Part shown: positions 33,203 through 40,886 of the stretch, in pieces
How positions within the stretch are numbered: position 1 is the stretch's first letter
Layout of the letters: each line of letters begins with the position of its first letter
Assembly: GCA_964540965.1 (NCBI GenBank)
Contig: CAZIOT010000001.1
Span: forward strand, 1 to 64,000
Direction: 5' to 3'
Source of the DNA: JADYZU01 sp964540965
GTDB lineage: Bacteria > Pseudomonadota > Alphaproteobacteria > Rhodobacterales > Rhodobacteraceae
Length of the DNA: 64,000 bases
The notes under the pieces: generated by a model
What the model saw: the letters and a program-made list of their open reading frames with translations, nothing else
Databases searched by the model: none
Told to the model about the DNA's origin: nothing
Program-made: the position numbers and the translations under genes

Positions 33203-33283
33203 GCTGATTTATCAAGCTGGTTAGGTGTTTCCCTACGTCATTCGTAATGATGGGGTCGGGGGTTTGAGTCCCTTCACTGGCAC
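33203..33283 (+). pseudogene. Decayed tRNA-Thr copy (right end of the islet)
   Basis: It keeps a perfect copy of the anticodon arm including CGT, most of the T arm (GGGGG-TTTGAGT-CCCTT) and GGCAC at the end. The D arm is recognisable (AAGCTGGTTAGG), but the acceptor strands GCTGATT and CACTGGC no longer pair, so it cannot be a functional tRNA. It is either the displaced attachment half-site or the remains of a second tRNA-Thr. Confidence 0.75.
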
Positions 33284-33311
33284 AGCATCCTGCTGGACAA
33301 CCAGACCGAAC

Positions 33312-33341
33312 GGCCGTCCCATGGGGCGGCCTTCTGCTTTT
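33312..33341 (+). terminator. Terminator, probably the original one of tRNA-Thr
   Basis: GGCCGTCCC-AT-GGGGCGGCC (one G-U pair) followed by TTCTGCTTTT, placed 28 bases after the decayed tRNA, at a distance normal for a tRNA gene. The remaining bases of the 349-bp non-coding stretch 33166-33514 hold only the decayed tRNA, this terminator, a small hairpin TGGCGCG/CGCGCCA (33478-33498) and the ribosome site of the next gene. Confidence 0.8.
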
Positions 33342-33514
33342 CAGGACGGGGGCCGGGTGACGGGCCACATGTCACCGACTCAGCCCTGGCGAAACCCGTT
33401 GCCCACCGCGCCATCCTTAGCGAATCCCTGCAATAGATTGCCTACCCACGCAACTCTTTGCAGGAACATGGCGCGAATGGCGCGGTATTGTCGCGCCAGA
33501 ATCCGGAGGATGCG

Positions 33515-33832
33515 ATGCCCGCCTATTTCATTTGCACCATGAAGGTCCACGACCCCGAGACCTATCGCCTCTATACCGCCGAGACGCCCGGCACCCTGGC
33601 GCGCTATGGCGGCAAGTTCCTGACCCGCGGCGACGAGGTGACCACCGCCGAAGGGGCGGAGTTCGACGAGCGCATGGTCATCCTTGAATTTCCCGACCGC
33701 GACACCGCGATGGCCTGGTATAACGACCCGGAATACCAGCGGCTTTCGGCGTTCCGCCGCGCTGCCTCGAAAGGGCGGATGATCCTGCAGGAGGGGCGCG
33801 GCAATACCGCCAACCCCGACCCCAAGGTCTGA
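33515..33832 (+). CDS. DUF1330 family protein
   Basis: A 105-residue protein with the dimeric alpha+beta-barrel fold of DUF1330: PAYFICTMKVHDPETYRLY at the start, GGKFLTRGDEV, MVILEFPDRDTAMAWYNDPEYQRL in the middle. The function of the family is unknown. The ATG at 33515 has a GGAGG ribosome site. The SDR gene follows one base after the stop, so it is the first gene of DUF1330-SDR-aminotransferase. Confidence 0.92.
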   Translation: MPAYFICTMKVHDPETYRLYTAETPGTLARYGGKFLTRGDEVTTAEGAEFDERMVILEFPDRDTAMAWYNDPEYQRLSAFRRAASKGRMILQEGRGNTANPDPKV

Positions 33833-33833
33833 C

Positions 33834-34571
33834 ATGGACCTGCATATTGCCGACCGCACCGCCCTGGTCATGGGCGGATCGCGCGGTCTTGGCCGGGCGA
33901 TCGCGGCCGAGCTTGCCGCAGAAGGCGTCCGGGTGGTCATCGTCAGCCGTGACGAGGCGCGCCTGACCCGGACGGGTGCCGAGATCGGCGCCCGCGCGCT
34001 CCCGTTCGACCTGTCGCAGCCCGGCGCTGGCGGCGCCGTGATCGCAGCGGCCGAACAGCTTCTGGGCCGCTCTCCCGACATCCTGGTCACCAACACCGGC
34101 GGCCCGCCCACCGGCAGTTTCGCCGATACCGATGCCGCGAAATGGCAGCAGGGCTTTCAGGCCCTGTGGCTGTCGGCGGTCGAGGCGATGCGCGCTGCGC
34201 TGCCGGCGATGCGGGCGCAGCACTGGGGGCGGATCCTGGCCGTCACTTCGGTCGCGGCGAAGGAGCCGCAGCCGGGGCTGGTGATTTCCAACGGGCTGCG
34301 CGCCGGCCTTCTGGGCGTGGTCAATACCCTGGCGCGAGAGGTGGCGGCCGAGGGCATCACCGTCAACGCGCTGCTGCCCGGCTATACCGCGACCGACCGC
34401 ATGGCCGAACTGGGCGTCGACGATGCCACGATGGGGCCGAAAATCCCCGCCGGGCGGCTGGGCCGGCCCGAGGAATTCGCCGCGCTGGCGGCGTTCCTCG
34501 CCTCGGACCGCGCCAGCTATATCACCGGCCAGGCCATCGCCGTCGATGGCGGCCTTCTGCACGGGATCTGA
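33834..34571 (+). CDS. SDR-fold protein lacking the catalytic tyrosine
   Basis: A 245-residue short-chain dehydrogenase fold. The cofactor motif is VMGGSRGLGRAIA, then NTGGPP (in place of NNAG) and the serine of VTSVAAKE. Where YxxxK is expected there is LVISNGLRAGLLG, so the catalytic Tyr-Lys pair is missing, as in a known side-branch of beta-ketoacyl-reductase-like SDRs. A reaction cannot be predicted. It lies one base after DUF1330 and one base before the aminotransferase gene, suggesting a shared pathway. Confidence 0.88.
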   Translation: MDLHIADRTALVMGGSRGLGRAIAAELAAEGVRVVIVSRDEARLTRTGAEIGARALPFDLSQPGAGGAVIAAAEQLLGRSPDILVTNTGGPPTGSFADTDAAKWQQGFQALWLSAVEAMRAALPAMRAQHWGRILAVTSVAAKEPQPGLVISNGLRAGLLGVVNTLAREVAAEGITVNALLPGYTATDRMAELGVDDATMGPKIPAGRLGRPEEFAALAAFLASDRASYITGQAIAVDGGLLHGI

Positions 34572-34572
34572 C

Positions 34573-35778
34573 ATGAACCGCCCTGGACGTATCGCCACAA
34601 GGCCGGCCTTTGCCCGCTGGATGGGCGAGACCAACGATGTGACGCAGATCTTCCTGTCAGCCGGGCAGGTGCCCGATCTTATCAACATGGCCGGCGGCCT
34701 GCCCGACCCGGTGCTGTGGCCGGTGCCCGAAATCGCCGCCCTTGCCGCCGGTGCCGTGACCGACAGCCCCGGTGCCGCGCTGGCCTATTCGCCGATCGAG
34801 GGGCTGCCGGCGCTGCGCGACGAGATCGCGCGGCGGTTTTCCACCGACAGGCTGGTCCTGAGCCGCGACAATGTACTGGTGACGACCGCCGGGATGCAGG
34901 CGCTGGACCTGATCGGCAAGGTGCTGGTCGAACCCGGCCAGACCATCGCCACGCAGACCCCGGCCTATCTGGGGGCCTTCGATGCCTGGCGTCCGCGCCA
35001 GCCGCGCTATCGCACGCTGCCCTTTGCCGATCCGGCGCCGGCGATGCGCGGTGCGCAATTCGCCTATACGGTGCCGAACTTCTCGAACCCGACCGGGCGG
35101 CTGGTCGATCTTGCCGGGCGGCAGCGTCTGGTCGCCGCCGCGCAGGAAACCGGCTGCTGGCTGGTCGAGGACGACCCCTATGGCACGCTTTACTATGACG
35201 GGGCGCCGCTGCCGCGGATGATTGCCCTTGCCGGCAACGGACAGCCCTATGACGGGCCGGTGATCTACCTTGGCACCCTGTCCAAGGAGCTGGCCCCCGG
35301 TTTCCGCATCGGCTGGATCATCGCCGCGCCCGAGATGATCCGGGCCCTGACCATGGCCAAGCAGGGATCCGACATGTGCACCAGCGGGCTGTGCCAGCAG
35401 ATCGCCCTGCGGGCCTTTCAGGACCGGCTGGCAGAGCGGATTCTGCCCGATGTGCTGGCGCTTTATCGCAGCCGCCGCGATGCCCTGCTGCAGGCGATGG
35501 AGCGGCACCTGTCCGGCCTGATGGAGTGGGAGCGGCCGGAAGGCGGCATGTTCGTCTGGGCGACCGGGCGCGATCCGGCGCTGGACACCGACCTGTTGCT
35601 GCGCCGCTCGCTCGACCACGGCGTCTGCATCACGCCGTCTAGCGTGTTCGACCCCGAAGGGCGCGACCGCCGCTCGATCCGCATCAACTTTACCCTGAAC
35701 CCCCCCGAAAAGCTGGAGGAGGGCACGCGCCGGCTGGCTGCCGCGATCGCCGATACGCTGGCACGGCGAAACGACTAG
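34573..35778 (+). CDS. PLP-dependent aminotransferase (2-aminoadipate/MocR-like fold I)
   Basis: A 401-residue fold-type I aminotransferase. Motifs are NMAGGLPDP near the N-terminus, LVTTAGMQALDLIGK, PNFSNPTGR, EDDPYGTLYYDG and the PLP lysine in YLGTLSKELAPGFRIGW. The group includes LysN-type 2-aminoadipate and aromatic aminotransferases; substrate is undefined. The ATG at 34573 is one base after the SDR stop. It is convergent with the SDR gene at 35809, with a shared hairpin. Confidence 0.92.
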   Translation: MNRPGRIATRPAFARWMGETNDVTQIFLSAGQVPDLINMAGGLPDPVLWPVPEIAALAAGAVTDSPGAALAYSPIEGLPALRDEIARRFSTDRLVLSRDNVLVTTAGMQALDLIGKVLVEPGQTIATQTPAYLGAFDAWRPRQPRYRTLPFADPAPAMRGAQFAYTVPNFSNPTGRLVDLAGRQRLVAAAQETGCWLVEDDPYGTLYYDGAPLPRMIALAGNGQPYDGPVIYLGTLSKELAPGFRIGWIIAAPEMIRALTMAKQGSDMCTSGLCQQIALRAFQDRLAERILPDVLALYRSRRDALLQAMERHLSGLMEWERPEGGMFVWATGRDPALDTDLLLRRSLDHGVCITPSSVFDPEGRDRRSIRINFTLNPPEKLEEGTRRLAAAIADTLARRND

Positions 35779-35787
35779 CGCAGGGGC

Positions 35788-35810
35788 AGGGCGGGCAACG
35801 GGCCCGCCCT
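35788..35810. terminator. Bidirectional hairpin between convergent genes
   Basis: AGGGCGGGC-AACGG-GCCCGCCCT, a perfect 9-bp stem overlapping the stop codon of the minus-strand SDR; no T-run on the plus strand. Confidence 0.7.
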
Positions 35811-36585
35811 ATACCCCGATATGCGCCGTCAGCCCGCCGTCGATCCGGTAATCCTGCCCGGTGATGAATCCCGCCCGGTCCGAACACAGGAAGGCGACCA
35901 GTTCCGCCACTTCCTCGGCCTCGCCGATGCGGCCTATGGGATGGCCGGCGCCGAAGCGGGCGATGACCTCGGATTCGGCGATGCCCTCGGCTGCGGCGAT
36001 CTGCCGGGCGCCGTCGGTCAGCAGCGGCGTGCGGATCGACCCCGGCGAGACCGAGTTGACGCGGATGCCGTGCCGGGCGCAATCCACCGCCATGGCCCGG
36101 GTCATCGCGTGGATCGCGCCCTTGGTCGTGGCATAGCCCAACACGTTGTATTGGTTGGCAAATCCCTGCACGGACGAGATATGGACGATGGCGCCCTTGC
36201 CGCGCGGCTTCATGTGCGGCCAGACGAAATGGCTGGTCAGGAAGGCGCCGCGCAGGGTGATGTTCATCACCCGGTCCCAATCGGCAATCGTCGTGGAGTC
36301 GAGGTCGCCGTAGGTCTGGATGCCGGCGGCGTTGACCAGAATGTCGATGCCGGTTTCGTGCTGCATCACGTCATCGACCCAGCCCGCCACCTGATCCTCG
36401 CGCGACACGTCGCAGGAATGCACCGCAAGGGACAAACCACTGCCCGCCGTGACGGCCGCTGCGTTCATCGCCGTGTCGATGCCGCACAGATGCACCCGCG
36501 CGCCGTCGCGCGCCAGCCGCAGCGCGGTGGCCAGCCCCATGCCGCTGGACCCGGTGACCAGCGCGACCTTGCCGGCGAATTCCAT
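35809..36585 (-). CDS. SDR oxidoreductase, candidate fructuronate reductase
   Basis: A 258-residue classical SDR: cofactor motif VTGSSGMGLATAL, NAAGIQ, the serine of HISSVQG and the catalytic YATTKGA, then VNSVSPGSIRTPL. The ATG at 36585 overlaps the uxuA stop (TGATG); a GTG one codon upstream is also possible. UxuA makes 2-keto-3-deoxygluconate from mannonate, and the step before it, fructuronate to mannonate, is carried out by an SDR in some bacteria, so this gene is a good candidate for that step. Substrate specificity cannot be proven from sequence. Confidence 0.85.
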   Translation of the reverse strand: MEFAGKVALVTGSSGMGLATALRLARDGARVHLCGIDTAMNAAAVTAGSGLSLAVHSCDVSREDQVAGWVDDVMQHETGIDILVNAAGIQTYGDLDSTTIADWDRVMNITLRGAFLTSHFVWPHMKPRGKGAIVHISSVQGFANQYNVLGYATTKGAIHAMTRAMAVDCARHGIRVNSVSPGSIRTPLLTDGARQIAAAEGIAESEVIARFGAGHPIGRIGEAEEVAELVAFLCSDRAGFITGQDYRIDGGLTAHIGV

Positions 36586-37772
36586 CACCGCCTCCGCATG
36601 TCGGGGTGGGACAGGGCGGTGACGATGCCCCGGATCTCGGCCAGTCCCTTGAGGCGGCCAATCGCGGAATAGCCGGGCAGGGTGTCCTTGGCCTGATCGT
36701 CCAGCAGCAGGTGGCCGTGATCGGGGCGGAAGGGGATTTCGGCATCCGCCCGCCCTGCCGCGCGCCGCCGCGCCTCTTCGTCCAGCAGGATGCCGATCAG
36801 CCGCACGAAATCGGCGTCCCCGGCCAGATGATCGTCCTCGGTGAAACTGCCGTCGTCATAGGTGGTGACATTGCGCAGATGCACGAAATGGATTCGGTCG
36901 GCCCATTGCGCCATCAGCGCCGGCAGGTCGTTGTCGCGCCGCGCGCCCAGCGATCCGGCGCAAAAGGTCATGCCGTTCTCGACCTCGGGCACTGCGCCAA
37001 AGATGCGGTCGTAATCCGCCGCCACCGACACCACCCGCGGCAGTCCGAACAGGGAAAACGGCGGGTCGTCGGGGTGGATGCACAGCCGCAGGCCCAGCGC
37101 GCGGGCATGGGGCACGATCTCCTTGTGAAAGGCGGTAAGGGAGTCGCGCATCCCCTCGTCCCCCAGCCCGCGATAGCGCGCGATCAGGTCGCGGATGCCG
37201 GCGCGGTAGTGATGCGCCTCGGCCCCCGGCAGTCCGGCGATGATGGTCTTTTCCAGCCGCTCGACCGTGCCCGCGTCCATCGCGTCGAACCGGTCCTTGG
37301 CGGCAGAAAGGATCGCGACCGGGTAATCCTCGTGTGCGCCGGGCCGGTTGAGGATGAAGATGTCATAGGCGGCAAAGGCGACCATGTCGAAATGCAGCGC
37401 CAGCCCCCCCGAGGACATGGGGTGGCGCAGGTCGGTGCGTGTCCAGTCCACCACCGGCATGAAGTTGTAGCAGATGGTCCGCACACCGGCGCGGGCGATG
37501 TGGGTCATCGTCTGCTTGAAGGCGGCAATCGCCGCCGCCTCGCCGCCATCGCGCAGCTTGATCGCATTCGGCACCGGGATCGATTCGACCACCGACCAGC
37601 GCAGGCCGGCCGAGTCGATTTCCGCCTTGCGGGCGGCGATGGCATCCTCGGGCCAGACCTCGCCCCGGTAATGGTCATGCAGCGCGGTGACGACGCCGGT
37701 GGCGCCCGCCTGCCGCACATGGGCCAGCGGCACCGGATCCTTCGGCCCGAACCATCGCCAGGTCTGTTCCAT
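36585..37772 (-). CDS. uxuA: Mannonate dehydratase
   Basis: A 395-residue enzyme converting D-mannonate into 2-keto-3-deoxy-D-gluconate in glucuronate catabolism. Signature stretches are WRWFGPKDPVPLAHVRQAGA, GVVTALHDHYRGEVW, CYNFMPVVDWTRTDL, CIHPDDPPFSLFGLPRVV, FCAGSLGAR and RPDHGHLLLDD, covering the metal-binding His and Cys. Start at 37772 (MEQTWRW). It is divergent from a GntR regulator across a 147-bp region with a perfect operator, and overlaps the following SDR gene. Confidence 0.97.
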   Translation of the reverse strand: MEQTWRWFGPKDPVPLAHVRQAGATGVVTALHDHYRGEVWPEDAIAARKAEIDSAGLRWSVVESIPVPNAIKLRDGGEAAAIAAFKQTMTHIARAGVRTICYNFMPVVDWTRTDLRHPMSSGGLALHFDMVAFAAYDIFILNRPGAHEDYPVAILSAAKDRFDAMDAGTVERLEKTIIAGLPGAEAHHYRAGIRDLIARYRGLGDEGMRDSLTAFHKEIVPHARALGLRLCIHPDDPPFSLFGLPRVVSVAADYDRIFGAVPEVENGMTFCAGSLGARRDNDLPALMAQWADRIHFVHLRNVTTYDDGSFTEDDHLAGDADFVRLIGILLDEEARRRAAGRADAEIPFRPDHGHLLLDDQAKDTLPGYSAIGRLKGLAEIRGIVTALSHPDMRRR

Positions 37773-37799
37773 CCGCGCCCCCCTTTGTCCCGCGCGAAT

Positions 37800-37838
37800 C
37801 AATCCTTGGACCAGTTCGCTGCTTTGGTCCAAGGATTG
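37800..37838. promoter_or_regulatory. GntR operator: perfect 14-bp inverted repeat
   Basis: CAATCCTTGGACCA (37800-37813) and TGGTCCAAGGATTG (37825-37838) with an 11-base spacer. Each arm contains TTGG(A/T)CCA, itself a near-palindrome of the type bound by FCD-domain GntR regulators, and a third copy TGGTCCAA lies at 37909-37916, touching the start of the GntR gene. This fits a regulator controlling both uxuA and itself. Confidence 0.8.
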
Positions 37839-37919
37839 CGACAAAACCGGCCATGTAAACCGGAAAATGAGGGCTTGCGCTGCGGCGCAAAGACGTTTCA
37901 TTCTTTCCTGGTCCAATGA

Positions 37920-38657
37920 ATGGGGGAATCGTTGGCCGCCACCGCCCGCCAGGCCCTGACCGACAGGATTGCACCGCGACGGGAAACCGCGGTGGGAACG
38001 CTCGTCCGGCAGTTGCGCGAGATGATCGCGGAACAGGGCCTGCGCACCGGCGACAGCCTGCCCACGGAACGCGAATTGTCGGAACGGTTCGGCGTGGCCC
38101 GCAACACCGTGCGCGAGGCGATCGGCGCCCTGCGGGCCTATGGCGTGATCGACGTCCGGCCCAAGGTCGGCGCCGTCCTCATCAACCGCCATATCGAGGC
38201 GGCGCTGGACGTGTTTTCCTTTCAACTGGCGATTTCGGCCGAGACGTTCCGCGACATCCAGGGCTTCCGCAACCTGGTCGAGGCCGGGCTGTTCGACCTG
38301 ATCGCACCGCGGATGACGGCGGCCGACCTCGACGCGCTGGACGCGCTGACCGATGCGATGCGCGATGCCGCGACCATTGCCGATTGCGCCGGTGCCGACC
38401 TGGCCTTTCACGTCCGGCTGATCGGCCTCGCGGGGAACAAGACGCTGCTGGATGTCTATCGGATCATGGAGCCGGTGATCCTGCGGCTGATGGAAAACGG
38501 CAAGGGTGGGAAGGGCCGCGATCTTGCCGTCGAAAGCCACCGCCAGATCGTTGCCGCGCTGCGCCGGGGCGACCGGCTGGCCTTTCAGTTCTACACGACC
38601 GACCACCTGCAACAGGGACGGCTGTTCATCGACAGCCTGCCGGCAGGGAAGTCGTGA
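37920..38657 (+). CDS. GntR-family regulator (FadR/FCD type)
   Basis: A 245-residue regulator with an N-terminal winged helix (TLVRQLREMIAEQGLRTGDSLPTERELSERFGVARNTVREAI in family terms, residues about 26-67) and a C-terminal FCD ligand-binding domain with Asp/His metal ligands (DLAFHVRLI, ESHRQIVAAL). FCD regulators next to uxuA usually respond to hexuronates. The start is the ATG at 37920; an ATG at 37916 is in another frame. It is divergent from uxuA and precedes the sugar ABC operon, so it may also affect that operon. Confidence 0.93.
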   Translation: MGESLAATARQALTDRIAPRRETAVGTLVRQLREMIAEQGLRTGDSLPTERELSERFGVARNTVREAIGALRAYGVIDVRPKVGAVLINRHIEAALDVFSFQLAISAETFRDIQGFRNLVEAGLFDLIAPRMTAADLDALDALTDAMRDAATIADCAGADLAFHVRLIGLAGNKTLLDVYRIMEPVILRLMENGKGGKGRDLAVESHRQIVAALRRGDRLAFQFYTTDHLQQGRLFIDSLPAGKS

Positions 38658-38660
38658 AAG

Positions 38661-38675
38661 TTCTTGCAGCAAGAA
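38661..38675. promoter_or_regulatory. Perfect 15-bp palindrome before the sugar ABC operon
   Basis: TTCTTGCAGCAAGAA, directly after the GntR stop and directly before a -35-like TTGATT/TTGACG (38677-38686) in the 115-bp gap preceding the binding-protein gene. It looks like an operator. A related sequence (11 of 15 bases) lies at 46951-46965 before the SorC gene, which makes the SorC protein the first candidate. Confidence 0.55.
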
Positions 38676-38772
38676 ATTGATTGACGGGCCGCCTGCTGCG
38701 AGTCTTACTGGCCCGGCGACCAAAGACAGCGCAGCCCAACCCTGGGAGGGGCGGGCTTATCGGGAGGATACC

Positions 38773-39759
38773 ATGAAGCGCCGTTCCGTTCTTTCCGCTG
38801 CCGTTCTGGCGGCTGCCACTACCGCAATCGTCCCCGTGACGGCCTTTGCGCAGGATGACCAGATCACCATCGCGCTGGTCCCCGGCCTGACCACCGACGC
38901 GTTCTACATCACCATGCAGCGCGGCGCGCAGGCCGCCGCCGACGCGCTGGGGGTCGAGCTGGTGTTCCAGGGCGGGCCGGACTTCAACCCGACCGTGCAG
39001 GTGCCGGTGCTGGATGCCGTCATCGCCCGCCAGCCGGATGCGATCCTGATCGCTCCCACCGATTCGACCCAGCTGATCGAACCCCTGCGCCGCGCCCATG
39101 ATGCCGGCATCGCCGTCATCACCGTCGACACCTTCATCGGCGATGGCGTCTACCAGACCGGCGCCGGCGACGACGATTTCGTGCTGTCCTACATCGCCTC
39201 GGACAACGTTCTTGGCGGACGCATGGCCGCCCGCGCCCTGGCCGAGGCCATCGGCGGCGAAGGCAAGGTCTATGTCTCGAACGTGAATCCGGGCATCTCG
39301 ACCACCGACCAGCGCGAGGAAGGCTTCAAGGCCGAGATGGCCGAAAACTTCCCCGGCATCGAGGTTCTGGAAACCCAGTTCAACGAGAACGACGCCAACA
39401 ATGCCGCCAGCCAGCTGCAGGCGGTGTTCGCCCGCAATCCCGATCTGCGCGGCGTGTTCGGCGCCAACCTGTTCTCGGCCATCGGCGCCGCGAACGGCGT
39501 GCAGGCGGCGGGGCAGACCGGCAACATCCGTGTGGTGGCCTTCGACGCGCCGACCTCGATCATCGACAACATCAACACCGGCCTTGTCGATGTGGCCATC
39601 GCCCAGCACCCGGCCGAGATCGGCTATTACGGCGTGGTGTCGGCCTATGCCCACCTGACCGGGCAGTCGATCCCCGTCGCCATCGGCACCGGCTTTACCG
39701 TGCTGAACGCCGACAACATCGACGACCCCGAGGCCGCGCGCTACATCTACTCGGAATGA
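38773..39759 (+). CDS. Sugar ABC transporter periplasmic binding protein
   Basis: A 328-residue periplasmic protein of the RbsB-like (class B) family. The signal peptide is residues 1-26 (MKRRSVLSAAVL..., ending FAQ). ITIALVPGLTTDAFYITMQRGAQAAA, QPDAILIAPTDSTQLIEPLRRA and NVLGGRMAARALAEAIGG are typical of binding proteins for pentoses, hexoses or related sugars. A GGAGG ribosome site precedes the ATG at 38773. The high-expression hairpin after it (39779-39803) would leave more binding protein than permease. Confidence 0.93.
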   Translation: MKRRSVLSAAVLAAATTAIVPVTAFAQDDQITIALVPGLTTDAFYITMQRGAQAAADALGVELVFQGGPDFNPTVQVPVLDAVIARQPDAILIAPTDSTQLIEPLRRAHDAGIAVITVDTFIGDGVYQTGAGDDDFVLSYIASDNVLGGRMAARALAEAIGGEGKVYVSNVNPGISTTDQREEGFKAEMAENFPGIEVLETQFNENDANNAASQLQAVFARNPDLRGVFGANLFSAIGAANGVQAAGQTGNIRVVAFDAPTSIIDNINTGLVDVAIAQHPAEIGYYGVVSAYAHLTGQSIPVAIGTGFTVLNADNIDDPEAARYIYSE

Positions 39760-39778
39760 TCCTTCGGGACTGAACCGG

Positions 39779-39803
39779 CCCGGCCCCCGTCATGGGGGCC
39801 GGG
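39779..39803 (+). terminator. Intercistronic hairpin after the binding-protein gene
   Basis: CCCGGCCCCC-GTCAT-GGGGGCCGGG, a perfect 10-bp stem without T-run. In ABC operons such hairpins attenuate or protect the upstream mRNA. Confidence 0.75.
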
Positions 39804-39839
39804 TCCCCTGTTGAAGCGGCAGGAAAGGATCGCTGCCCG

Positions 39840-40886
39840 ATGACCAGCTCCCCCACCCATGTCTCACCGCCGGCCGATCACGGCATCGGACGGCAGACGC
39901 TGCTGCAGCGCATAGCCTCGCTGCGTGCCTGGCTGTTCCTTCTGGCGCTTGTCGTCATCTTCGAAACTTGGGCGCGGCTGGATTTCGGCGGCACCTTTGT
40001 CGGCAATTCCTACAACATCCAGTCTATCCTGATCTTCGCCGTGGCGCCGCTGCTGCTGGCCACCGGGCAGACCTTCGTCATCATCACCGGCGGCATCGAC
40101 CTGAGCCTTGGCTTCATCATGGGTCTGGCCGCGGTGGTCAGCGCCCATGTCATCAACTGGGCGACCCCCGGCATGGGCATGGGCTTTGCCGTGATCCTCG
40201 GGCTGTTGTCCGGCGTCCTGGTCGCCGGGGTGCCGGGGCTGGTGAACGGGCTGATGGTGGCGCGGCTCAAGGTGCCGCCGTTCATCGGCACTTTGGGCAT
40301 GTTCGGCGTCTGCCGCGGCGTGGCCTTTCTTGTCGCCGACGGCACCACCGTCGCCGTGCGCGGCAATGACCTTTTCCGCGAGATCGGCAACGGCAGGCTG
40401 TTCGGCGTGCCCTGGCTGGTCATCATCACCGCCGTCGTGGTGCTGTTCATGCACTACCTGCTGGGCCAGACAAAGTTCGGCCAACACAACTATGCCATCG
40501 GCGCCAACGAACAGGCCGCCCGCCGCGCCGGGATCAACGTCCGCCGCCACCTGACCTGGCTTTACGTCCTGTCGGCATTCTGCGCCGGCCTGTCGGGCGT
40601 CCTTTATACCGCACGGTTCAGCGCCGGCGCCGCGCAGGCGGGCGAACCGCTGCTTCTCGACTGCGTGGCCGCGGTCGTCATCGGCGGCGCCTCGCTTTTC
40701 GGCGGCTCGGGCACCATCCTGGGTACCGTCGCCGGGGCGCTGGTCATCGCCGTGATCCAGTATGGCCTTGTCTTCGTGAATGTGGCGCCGTTCTGGCAGT
40801 TCATCTCGGTCGGCATCGTCATCATCATCTCGGTCCTGATCGACCAGGCCCAGCGCCGCTTTGCCGGAGGGCGCGTCAGTGAGTGA
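39840..40886 (+). CDS. Sugar ABC transporter permease
   Basis: A 348-residue inner-membrane permease of the BPD_transp_2 (RbsC-like) family with eight to ten predicted helices. The conserved ITGGIDLSLGFIMGLAA, NGLMVARLKVPPFIGTLG, GQHNYAIGANEQAARRAGINV and IGGASLFGGSG motifs are those of ribose-type permeases; no ATPase is fused. The ATG at 39840 follows the hairpin. The last 8 bases overlap the ATPase gene. Confidence 0.94.
   Translation: MTSSPTHVSPPADHGIGRQTLLQRIASLRAWLFLLALVVIFETWARLDFGGTFVGNSYNIQSILIFAVAPLLLATGQTFVIITGGIDLSLGFIMGLAAVVSAHVINWATPGMGMGFAVILGLLSGVLVAGVPGLVNGLMVARLKVPPFIGTLGMFGVCRGVAFLVADGTTVAVRGNDLFREIGNGRLFGVPWLVIITAVVVLFMHYLLGQTKFGQHNYAIGANEQAARRAGINVRRHLTWLYVLSAFCAGLSGVLYTARFSAGAAQAGEPLLLDCVAAVVIGGASLFGGSGTILGTVAGALVIAVIQYGLVFVNVAPFWQFISVGIVIIISVLIDQAQRRFAGGRVSE

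Larger units (their letters stand above)
31838..33237. mobile_element. 1.4-kb tRNA-Thr islet carrying a Panacea gene pair
   Basis: Bounded on the left by intact tRNA-Thr and on the right by a decayed copy of the tRNA. The base composition is clearly less GC-rich than both sides, codons such as AAG, GAC/GAT and TTG differ from the neighbours, and the tRNA has been separated from a terminator that now lies at 33312. The only cargo is the Panacea gene and its overlapping partner, led by an SOS-type promoter. No integrase, transposase or plasmid gene is present, so it is a remnant or was moved in trans. Confidence 0.75.
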
